DNA from: Caryophanales bacterium UBA1188
GTDB lineage: Bacteria > Bacillota_I > Bacilli_A > Izemoplasmatales > UBA1188
NCBI GenBank assembly: GCA_002310135.1
Contig: DBYK01000001.1
Location: 1 to 64,000, forward strand
Reading direction: 5' to 3'
DNA: 64,000 bases
In this document: piece after piece, positions 24,919-32,610 of the stretch
Numbering within the stretch: the stretch's first letter is position 1
Layout of the letters: each line of letters begins with the position of its first letter
The notes under the pieces: model-generated
Seen by the model: only the letters and a program-made list of their open reading frames with translations
Databases searched by the model: none
What the model was told of the DNA's origin: nothing
Made by a program: the position numbers and the translations under genes

Positions 24919-27103
24919 CTACTTCTTCGTCATCATCTTTAGCTTTATTGTTTTTCTTAACTTTATCTTTTGATTTCTTTTTTGCACTATATCCTTCCAT
25001 TGTTTCAGCGTGAGATAGGTCAACTCTTCCTTTTTCATCAATCTTGATGATTTTAACTTTTAAAGTATCGCCAATCTTGACTACATCTTCTGTCTTTTCA
25101 ACTCTATTAATAGAAAGACGTGAAATATGACATAATCCTTCTACACCTGGCCAGAGTTCAATGAATGCACCATATGATTCAATTCTTGTGACTTTGCCAT
25201 CATAAACATCTCCAATAACTGGTTTTCTTACGATGTTTTCGATTAAAGATACTGCCTTCTTAGCCATTTCTATATCTTCGTGCATCACAACAACTCTTCC
25301 ATCTTCAGATATATCAATCTTGCATCCATTACATTCATCGATTATAGCGTTAATTGTCTTTCCTCCACTACCAATAACATCTTTAATAGAATCTTTATCG
25401 ATATGAGTAATCTTGATTTTAGGTGCATATTTAGATACTTCTTTTCTTGGTTCACTGATTGTAGCATTCATCACAGATAATATCTCAAGTCTAGCTTTAT
25501 GTGCTTGAGCTAAAGCTTCTTGAAGTATTTTTCTGTCAATTCCTTTAACCTTGATATCCATTTGAAGAGCAGTTATACCATCTTTTGTTCCTGCAACCTT
25601 GAAATCCATATCGCCAAAGTGGTCTTCAAGTCCTTGAATATCTGTAAGGATTGTATAATTGCTTCCATCAGAAATTAGGCCCATCGCGATTCCCGCAACT
25701 TGTTTTTTAATTGGTACACCTGCGGCCATTAGTGACATACTAGATGCACAAATAGTGGCTTGGCTTGATGAACCATTTGATTCAAGTATCTCAGATACAG
25801 TTCTAATGCAATATGGAAATTCATCTTCACTTGGCATAACTTGAGCAAGGGCTCTTTCAGCTAAAGCACCATGACCGATTTCTCTTCTTCCTGGGCTTCC
25901 ATATTTTCCTATTTCACCTACAGAAAAAGCAGGGAAATTGTAATGAAGCATCCATCTTTTAGCGTCTTCAATTTGAGCGCCTTCTAATACTTGAGCTTCA
26001 TCAAGGGAGCCTAGAGTTGTGATAGCTAAAGCTTGAGTTTGTCCTCTTGTGAACATTGCGCTTCCATGAGGGCGTTCAAGTAAATCAATTTCACATGATA
26101 GTGGACGGATTTCATCCACTTTTCTTCCATCAGGTCTGATTTTATCAATTAGAATTAGTCTTCTAACTTCATCGACCATATATCCTTCCATAACACTTAT
26201 AGCATCCGCTTCAATTTGTTTTAATTCATCTTTATCAGTAACTCCAGCTTCTTTTTTAGCATCTACTAACATTTGGGCTACTTCTTTTTCGATTTCTTCA
26301 ATAGCGTTAGCTCTAGCTTGCTTTTCAGGAATAGATACTGCCTTTTCAATTCTTTCTTTAGATAAAGGCTTAACGAATTCTTTGATTTCATCGCTTACAA
26401 CTTTATATTCGATTTCTAAAGTTGGTTTAGCGTTCTCACGAATTATTAGATTTTCAAATTCGATTAACTCTTTGATTGCTTGATGTGCAAAATCTAGTGC
26501 ATCACACATAGTTGATTCACTAACTTCTTTAGCTCCAGCTTCAACCATATTGATTGCGTCCATTGTAGCTGAAACAGTTAAATCGATATCTGATTTTTCT
26601 TTTTGTTCTATTGTAGGATTGATTACGAATTCTCCATCAACTCTTCCTACTATTACACCCGCAATTGGAGCTTCAATTGGTACACCACCTAAAGATAATG
26701 CGAGTGATGAGCCGAAAAGCGCAGCCATTTGTGGTGGATTACTTGGATTACAAGATAATACCATATTAATAACTTGCACTTCATTTCTAAAACCATCTTT
26801 AAAAAGAGGTCTTAAAGGCCTATCTATTACTCTACTCATTAGAGTTTCGTGTTCAGTAGGTCTTCCTTCTCTTCTAAGCCATCCACCAGGGATCATGCCG
26901 TTAGAATACAATTTTTCTTGATACAAAACTGTTAGTGGGAAAAAATCTTGAGTTATTGGTTCCTTCCCAACACAACACACACTTAAAACACAAGTATCTT
27001 CATATTTTACAATACAAGCACCTTGAGCTTGTTTTGCTACTTGGTTTAGTTCAACGCTTAATTTCCTTCCCCTGAAATCAAGCTCATAAACTTTCTTTTC
27101 CAT
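24896..27103 (-). CDS. pnp: Polyribonucleotide nucleotidyltransferase (PNPase)
   Basis: The 735-residue phosphorolytic 3'-5' exoribonuclease and RNA-turnover enzyme. It has two RNase PH domains ('FFPLTVLYQEKLYSNGMIPGG' region and 'FPAFSVGEIGKYGSPGRREIGHG' region), a helical linker, a KH domain with 'VIGSGGKTINAIIDECN' and an S1 domain ('GDVYDGKVTRIESYGAFIELWPGVEGLCH' region) followed by a charged tail. GGAG precedes the start and an extended -10 promoter lies 30 bases upstream. In many Firmicutes rpsO precedes pnp directly; here the PMI-ROK gene lies between them. Confidence 0.98.
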   Translation of the reverse strand: MEKKVYELDFRGRKLSVELNQVAKQAQGACIVKYEDTCVLSVCCVGKEPITQDFFPLTVLYQEKLYSNGMIPGGWLRREGRPTEHETLMSRVIDRPLRPLFKDGFRNEVQVINMVLSCNPSNPPQMAALFGSSLALSLGGVPIEAPIAGVIVGRVDGEFVINPTIEQKEKSDIDLTVSATMDAINMVEAGAKEVSESTMCDALDFAHQAIKELIEFENLIIRENAKPTLEIEYKVVSDEIKEFVKPLSKERIEKAVSIPEKQARANAIEEIEKEVAQMLVDAKKEAGVTDKDELKQIEADAISVMEGYMVDEVRRLILIDKIRPDGRKVDEIRPLSCEIDLLERPHGSAMFTRGQTQALAITTLGSLDEAQVLEGAQIEDAKRWMLHYNFPAFSVGEIGKYGSPGRREIGHGALAERALAQVMPSEDEFPYCIRTVSEILESNGSSSQATICASSMSLMAAGVPIKKQVAGIAMGLISDGSNYTILTDIQGLEDHFGDMDFKVAGTKDGITALQMDIKVKGIDRKILQEALAQAHKARLEILSVMNATISEPRKEVSKYAPKIKITHIDKDSIKDVIGSGGKTINAIIDECNGCKIDISEDGRVVVMHEDIEMAKKAVSLIENIVRKPVIGDVYDGKVTRIESYGAFIELWPGVEGLCHISRLSINRVEKTEDVVKIGDTLKVKIIKIDEKGRVDLSHAETMEGYSAKKKSKDKVKKNNKAKDDDEEVVVIETSN

Positions 27104-27134
27104 TAGTTTATCTCCTTTATTTAGTTCGTATTAG

Positions 27135-27163
27135 ATTATAACATAAAAAGAAAAATCTTTAAA
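27135..27163 (-). promoter_or_regulatory. pnp promoter with extended -10
   Basis: On the minus strand TTTAAA (27158-27163), 17 bases, and TATAAT (27135-27140) within ATGTTATAAT. Confidence 0.65.
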
Positions 27164-27176
27164 AGATATTTTCTTT

Positions 27177-27208
27177 AAATAAAAAAGTCACGAAACTAAT
27201 GTGACTTT
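27177..27208 (-). terminator. Terminator of the PMI-ROK gene
   Basis: Stem AAAGTCAC/GTGACTTT (27184-27208) with a T-run following on the minus strand, 17 bases past the stop codon of the fusion gene and before the pnp promoter. Confidence 0.8.
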
Positions 27209-27224
27209 AATAAATCATAATCTT

Positions 27225-29054
27225 CTAAACTTTAGTTAATGCACAAGCGCCATATGCACCTGCATCGTTACCTAATTTTGCGTGTACTAATTTTACCTTT
27301 GGTGCGTCAAATCCAGAGAACTTATTCTTATTCATTAGATATTCTAATTTAGAGAAATATTTATTGACAACATAAGATACTCCTCCACCAATTACAATTA
27401 GTTCAGGTTGAAATAAATTACAAACATTTACAAGGCCTAAAAGCAGATTCTTTTGATATCTCCAAGCATATTTTTTAGCTGTCTCATTTGTATCATCTAA
27501 TGTGAATATTTTAAGTGGATTATCTGTATCACTGATTAATTCAGATAGTCCAGTTTCTTTATTTGATCTTAACTTATCAACTTCACTCTTAATTCTTGCG
27601 AGTGATATTAATGCCTCAAAACAGCCATACTGTCCACATGTGCACATAACTGAATCATTTTTAACTTTCATATGACCCAGTTCAGTAGTTGAACCTTGAC
27701 CACCTTTAAAGAGTTTTGAATCGATGATAAAGCCTGACCCTACACCTGTGCCAAGAGTAATTAGAGTCATATCATGGTATTTTCTCTTATCAGTATAATA
27801 ATATTCACCAAGCGCAGCACAGTTTGCATCATTCTCAATTATTACATCCATATTTATTAAATTAGATAAACCGCGAGAAATAGGCGCATTTCTTAAATTT
27901 AAATTTCCTGATAGGAGAACTAGGCCTGTTCTACTATCTATATTTCCAGGACATCCTACACCTATTTTTCTAAAGAATCCATGAGGTATATCAGCTTGAT
28001 TAATTAGATTATAATAAGCTTTTGCCATATTCTCATATAATCTATCAAGTCCTAAATGGCTTTCAGTTACAACTTTAGTTTCCGCAACTTTATTTGATAA
28101 ATCATCAATAATTAATCCTTTTATAGATGTGCCACCAACATCGAGGCCAATCGCAAGATCAGGAACTCTAGATAGTAAGAATAATCCTTTCCCACTGAAT
28201 TCAATTTCAGTATCAGGTTCAATATAATATGAATCACCTTTCATAACTGGTTTATTATTAATTTTTACATCATCAGTAATTATTGTGATTACCGCAAAAG
28301 AGTTACCATTATTTTTAAATTTGTAGAATCCATTTACAAAATATCTATATAATTCATAATAATTGTTTGCGGTTAATAAATGTTCATTAATTTGTTCTTT
28401 TTTAAGTTCATATTTAGAATAATTAATGCAGTCTAAAGCCTCTTTTACTTTTAATTCTCTATTTTCATCATTTCTGTCAAAATCATATATTCTAAATGAG
28501 ATGTCAGAATCTTCTTGGATTTCATAAAGAGTTACACCTTTACCAATTCCATGAATTGAACCTGATGGAACTTTATAAAACTCTCCAGCTTTAACTTCGA
28601 CTTTATTTAATAACTCAACTAATCTATCTTCTTCAATTGCTTTTTCTACTTCTTCTTTAGTGTAATTATCATTAAATCCTAAATAGATATGAGCTCCTTC
28701 TAAAGCATTTAAAATATACCAATCCTCAGTTTTGCCTATTCTATTATAATATTCTTTAGCGTGGGGATCAGATGGATGTACTTTAAGTGATAAATCTTCT
28801 TTACTATCAATTAATTTGATTAATACTTTTAGATCACAACCTTTTAGATTTAGACCTAAATCATTATTTTCAAGATAATCTTTTAATAATAACTCTTTTG
28901 AATCAACCAAAATAGATGAAAGTCTAGTTTCACTTAAAGAAAATTCATATGATTCTGAAATGTTTTTATCATCTAATTTTTTATTGTATAAAGTGTTTAA
29001 TTTTTTACCGCCCCAAAAATTAGATTCGAGAAATGGAATGAGTTTAAAGAACAT
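27225..29054 (-). CDS. Mannose-6-phosphate isomerase fused to a ROK-family sugar kinase
   Basis: A 609-residue two-domain protein. Residues 1 to about 295 are a class I mannose-6-phosphate isomerase: 'IPFLESNFWGG' at the N-terminus and metal-site residues His93 (KVHPSD), Glu110 (GKTEDWY) and His168 (SGSIHGIG). The usual zinc-binding Gln before His93 is Lys91 here. Residues 301-609 are a ROK kinase: phosphate loop 'GLDVGGTSIKG' (303-313), catalytic Asp409 in 'ENDANCAALG', and the zinc site His461/Cys471/Cys473/Cys478 in 'GH..C.CGQYGCFE'. One chain could phosphorylate a hexose and isomerise the product, linking mannose or fructose to glycolysis. The start is the ATG at 29054 because GAGGT lies eight bases before it. 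Confidence 0.88.
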   Translation of the reverse strand: MFFKLIPFLESNFWGGKKLNTLYNKKLDDKNISESYEFSLSETRLSSILVDSKELLLKDYLENNDLGLNLKGCDLKVLIKLIDSKEDLSLKVHPSDPHAKEYYNRIGKTEDWYILNALEGAHIYLGFNDNYTKEEVEKAIEEDRLVELLNKVEVKAGEFYKVPSGSIHGIGKGVTLYEIQEDSDISFRIYDFDRNDENRELKVKEALDCINYSKYELKKEQINEHLLTANNYYELYRYFVNGFYKFKNNGNSFAVITIITDDVKINNKPVMKGDSYYIEPDTEIEFSGKGLFLLSRVPDLAIGLDVGGTSIKGLIIDDLSNKVAETKVVTESHLGLDRLYENMAKAYYNLINQADIPHGFFRKIGVGCPGNIDSRTGLVLLSGNLNLRNAPISRGLSNLINMDVIIENDANCAALGEYYYTDKRKYHDMTLITLGTGVGSGFIIDSKLFKGGQGSTTELGHMKVKNDSVMCTCGQYGCFEALISLARIKSEVDKLRSNKETGLSELISDTDNPLKIFTLDDTNETAKKYAWRYQKNLLLGLVNVCNLFQPELIVIGGGVSYVVNKYFSKLEYLMNKNKFSGFDAPKVKLVHAKLGNDAGAYGACALTKV

Positions 29055-29096
29055 ATTTTGCACCTCTTATATATATTTTATTATTAGAATAAAGAA

Positions 29097-29119
29097 AAAA
29101 CAAGGAAAATCCTTGTTTT
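29097..29119 (-). terminator. rpsO terminator
   Basis: Stem AAAACAAGG/CCTTGTTTT with a five-base loop, followed on the minus strand by TTTTCTTT, 20 bases after the rpsO stop codon. Confidence 0.8.
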
Positions 29120-29138
29120 ATCATTATTTTTGGCTTAA

Positions 29139-29408
29139 TTATCTTCTTAAACCAAGTTTGTCACAGCAGTCTCTGTATCTTTGAATATCTTTCTTTTCTA
29201 GGTATTTTAGAAGATTTCTTCTATGACCAATCTTCTTCATTAGACCTCTTTGAGAATGATAATCGTGTTTATTAGCTTTTAAGTGTTCGTTTAGTAAGTT
29301 GATTTCTTTAGTTAATAAAGCAATTTGAACTTCTGGTGAACCTGTATCTTTTTCATTGATACGAAATTCGCTAACGATACGAGCGTTTTCTTCTTTTGAA
29401 AGTGCCAT
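29139..29408 (-). CDS. rpsO: 30S ribosomal protein S15
   Basis: The 89-residue S15 protein binds the central domain of 16S rRNA. It has the full family pattern, with 'DTGSPEVQIALLTKEINLL', 'HDYHSQRGL' style (here 'KHDYHSQRGLMKKIGHRRNLL') and the C-terminal 'YLEKKDIQRYRDC'. An AAGGAG ribosome binding site precedes the ATG. An own promoter and an 80-base leader with competing hairpins lie upstream, which suggests autoregulation as known for rpsO in other bacteria. Confidence 0.98.
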   Translation of the reverse strand: MALSKEENARIVSEFRINEKDTGSPEVQIALLTKEINLLNEHLKANKHDYHSQRGLMKKIGHRRNLLKYLEKKDIQRYRDCCDKLGLRR

Positions 29409-29415
29409 TTTTTTC

Positions 29416-29487
29416 TCCTTTTCTTATTATACTTGCCGTAAGTCAATGGTTTAGGTTGGAGATTCCTAAATCTTTGGCTTAGGTGCC
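29416..29487 (-). promoter_or_regulatory. Structured rpsO leader, candidate S15 autoregulatory element
   Basis: Three arms can pair in exclusive ways. Arm B (TTTAGG on the minus strand, 29465-29470) can pair with arm C (CCTAAA, 29450-29455) in a perfect six-base stem, or with the upstream arm A (CCTAAG, 29478-29483). This kind of switch before rpsO fits known S15 binding leaders. It is an inference from base pairing only. Confidence 0.45.
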
Positions 29488-29493
29488 TTATGT

Positions 29494-29523
29494 ATTTTAG
29501 CACAAATTATTAGGAAATGTAAA
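29494..29523 (-). promoter_or_regulatory. rpsO promoter
   Basis: On the minus strand TTTACA (29518-29523), 18 bases, TAAAAT (29494-29499) within the extended form TGCTAAAAT. It lies directly after the addA stop codon. Confidence 0.65.
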
Positions 29524-29528
29524 ACATT

Positions 29529-32500
29529 TTATTCAATTAACTTTAGTTCATTATTGATTATTGAATATAGATATGTTTTAACTTCTTTTTTAGTTCTATT
29601 CTTTAAATAATTTTTATAAGTGTGAAGTTGTTTTATATAGCCAATATCTTCTATATTTTTCATTTTAAAATCTATTATCAAGAATTCATTTTCTTTTTCT
29701 AAAATATAATCTATTACACCACTTATATTATCCTGGTAGAATGGAAGTTCATGGAATTCTCTAATAGACACAGTATTGAATATTTCTTGATTTTTGAAAT
29801 TATACAGATATTTTTTCACATCTTCATCAATATTAAATCTTTTAATTTCATATTCAAAATCATTATTTAAGAAATTCACTTTCTCAAAATATGAATGCAG
29901 TATTGTACCTGTCTCAACAGATTTTAAGATTTCATCATCTATCTTATATAGATCATGTGAAGCTTTTTCTTTAACTATTTCTTCTTTTTTAAAATCTTTT
30001 AAAGTGAGATAGACTATATCTACTTTTTCTTTAGGAATATAGCCACTTTTTAGTCCCTCATCAGTTATTTCTATATTTTTGTAATATTTTTCATAATCAT
30101 TATTAACCATGAGCAATTCTTGAAAACTCGATAAATAATTGAGTTCACTATATTTTTTCTTAACGTCCTCATTGAATATTAGAACTAATGATTCTCTCGC
30201 TCTCGTTAATGCGACATATAAGACTCTTAAATGTTCAATTTTAATATCTTTATTTTCTTTTTCAAAACTTAGTCTATCTATAATTCTCTTTTCGCTATTA
30301 AAATAGATTCCATATTCACTTTTAAATATTGGTTTAGATTTTCTATTTCCTTGGAATAAATCAGTGATATATACAACTGGCTTTTCAAGTCCTTTAGATT
30401 TATGAATAGTAAGGATTGAAATATAATCTAAATCATCTAAATCATTTTGTTTAATATCAATATCAATTTCATTATTTTTAAGATAAGTAAAAAAGTCAAT
30501 AATATCTCTTAATCTCATACCTATATTAGATAATGTTTTTATCTTTGATAAAAGAATATTGATTTTTACTTCTCTTTCTTCATAATTTGATAATTGCATT
30601 AATTTTTTATAAACGTCAAATTCAGTTATTATTTCTTTTAAAACATAATATGCATTCTTCTTATGAAGCAATAATATGAAATTATTGAATGTTTCATATA
30701 ATGACGGAAATACTTTTTTAAATGCTTCATCATTATTTGTATTTCTTGATTCTAATAAATAATTACAAATAATATCATCATTAACATTTAACACAAAACT
30801 TCTTAAAACCGATAATAAAGCGCCACTAAAAGTACTTGATTCTATTTCACCTTTATCCATATAATCAATTACTTTTAGAGTATTCTTTAAGAATTTAACT
30901 TCTTCAGTAGTTGTGAAGCTCTTAACTGCGTATGCTTTAGATGGCATATTATATTTAATTAATTCTTCCTGAATTAATTTTAAGTATTTATTTTTAAAAG
31001 CTAATATTAGAAAATCACCAAGTCTAATTTCTCTAAATTGATGAGTTTTTTTATCATATATTCTTTCTTTATTTAATATTCTTCTTTTTATATCTTCACA
31101 AATATATTTATATTGATTATTAATAGTTTCTTTATTTAGAGTATATATTTTGAACTCATTTTCTTTAGAATTTTCTTCTAAATATGGTTTAAATCCAAAT
31201 TTTAATTTGTGATTTAAATAAGAAATATCGAGATAATCTTCTTTTGAGATATTTTCAAAAATCATATTAGAAATATCTAATACTTCTTCTTTTCTAGATC
31301 TATAATTATAATCTAATTCAATTACTTTACCATTATTATTTTCTTGATAATCTTTAATTCTATTTGAAAAAAGGGTAGGATTTGCGTTTCTAAATTGATA
31401 AATAGTTTGTTTGATATCCCCAACCATAACTAAATTTGAACCATTAGATAGAAGATTCAATAGTTCAACATTTATATCGTTTGTATCTTGAGATTCATCA
31501 ACTAATATTTCTTTAATCTTAAACCTGTATTCTTCTTTTATATCGTAATTATTTTTTAAGATTCTGATTGCTTCTTTTTGAATATCTATAAATGAATAAA
31601 CATTATGTGAACTCTTATAGAGTTCTACTCTTTCGTGTAATTCTTTTATTAATTTAATATAATATAATGATTCATCTTTAAATTTATTTAATTCTACATC
31701 AATCTTATCTTGAATGATTTCTGAAAAAGATTTTAAAGTAGAAATAGTATTTCTTAAGCCATCATAAGCTGCTTTAATTTTTTCTTCTTCTACTAGATTA
31801 TCTTTATATGATATATTTGGTCTTTTAGATAATTCAAAAGAATTGAGCCTTTCAATCATTTGATCTACATCGTTAAGGTTATATATAAAATCAAGTGTTG
31901 TCTTTATATTAGATACATATTCATCTAGTTTTGGAGTTAGTTGTATTAGATTCAAAGAATTAATAAAATTAATTCTATCTTTGATAAATGATTTAATTTC
32001 TTCTTTAACTTTTTCCTTTTTTAATTCTCCATAAAATCTTTCTTCATAATCATAAAATAAATCTTCAAAATTCTTATCTTCAATTATTCTAAAATATAAC
32101 GATTTAAAATGATTTTCAATTTTTAATGGAGATTTAACATCTAAAGCACTTAAAAGATTTATAAATTTAGGATTCTTACTAATGAATTCTTCTTTTAGTA
32201 TATCTTTTATTTCTCTTTCAACAATCATTTCAAATAAAGCGCTATCACCTATTTGAAAACTTGGGCTTATTTTTGAATATGCAGAATATTTAACAACGAA
32301 ATCATGACAAAAAGAATCAAATGTTTGAATTGCGGCTTCATCGATATGAAGAAGCTCTCCTTCTAGCATTGGTTCATCCTTAAGTCCTTCAATTATTCTA
32401 TCTTTCATCTCCTTTGCGGCTAAATCTGTGAAGGTTAAAATAATCATCTCTTTAAGTTTATAATTCTTATCTTTTAAAAGATGAATAACTCTTTCAGTAA

Positions 32501-32609
32501 GCACACTAGTCTTGCCGCTTCCAGCACCTGCGGAGATGATGATGTTGGATGTATTCTCATTTATTACTCTTTTTTGTTCATCATTGAACCTACTTAAATC
32601 ATTTGACAT
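29529..32609 (-). CDS. addA: ATP-dependent helicase/nuclease subunit A
   Basis: The roughly 1,026-residue UvrD-type helicase with a C-terminal RecB-like nuclease processes double-strand breaks with AddB. Visible: Walker A 'SAGAGSGKTSVLTERV' near residues 27-42, 'ILTFTDLAAKEMKDRI', Walker B-type 'ILVDESQDTNDIN', 'VGDIKQTIYQFR', 'TIHKSKGLEKPVVYI', 'YVALTRARESL', and the nuclease motif 'FLIIDFKMK' near the end. The family is usually about 1,200 residues, so this one is compact. The start ATG at 32609 is preceded by GGGGG nine bases upstream; a longer frame is open upstream but lies inside addB. Confidence 0.95.
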   Translation of the reverse strand: MSNDLSRFNDEQKRVINENTSNIIISAGAGSGKTSVLTERVIHLLKDKNYKLKEMIILTFTDLAAKEMKDRIIEGLKDEPMLEGELLHIDEAAIQTFDSFCHDFVVKYSAYSKISPSFQIGDSALFEMIVEREIKDILKEEFISKNPKFINLLSALDVKSPLKIENHFKSLYFRIIEDKNFEDLFYDYEERFYGELKKEKVKEEIKSFIKDRINFINSLNLIQLTPKLDEYVSNIKTTLDFIYNLNDVDQMIERLNSFELSKRPNISYKDNLVEEEKIKAAYDGLRNTISTLKSFSEIIQDKIDVELNKFKDESLYYIKLIKELHERVELYKSSHNVYSFIDIQKEAIRILKNNYDIKEEYRFKIKEILVDESQDTNDINVELLNLLSNGSNLVMVGDIKQTIYQFRNANPTLFSNRIKDYQENNNGKVIELDYNYRSRKEEVLDISNMIFENISKEDYLDISYLNHKLKFGFKPYLEENSKENEFKIYTLNKETINNQYKYICEDIKRRILNKERIYDKKTHQFREIRLGDFLILAFKNKYLKLIQEELIKYNMPSKAYAVKSFTTTEEVKFLKNTLKVIDYMDKGEIESSTFSGALLSVLRSFVLNVNDDIICNYLLESRNTNNDEAFKKVFPSLYETFNNFILLLHKKNAYYVLKEIITEFDVYKKLMQLSNYEEREVKINILLSKIKTLSNIGMRLRDIIDFFTYLKNNEIDIDIKQNDLDDLDYISILTIHKSKGLEKPVVYITDLFQGNRKSKPIFKSEYGIYFNSEKRIIDRLSFEKENKDIKIEHLRVLYVALTRARESLVLIFNEDVKKKYSELNYLSSFQELLMVNNDYEKYYKNIEITDEGLKSGYIPKEKVDIVYLTLKDFKKEEIVKEKASHDLYKIDDEILKSVETGTILHSYFEKVNFLNNDFEYEIKRFNIDEDVKKYLYNFKNQEIFNTVSIREFHELPFYQDNISGVIDYILEKENEFLIIDFKMKNIEDIGYIKQLHTYKNYLKNRTKKEVKTYLYSIINNELKLIE

Positions 32610-32610
32610 A

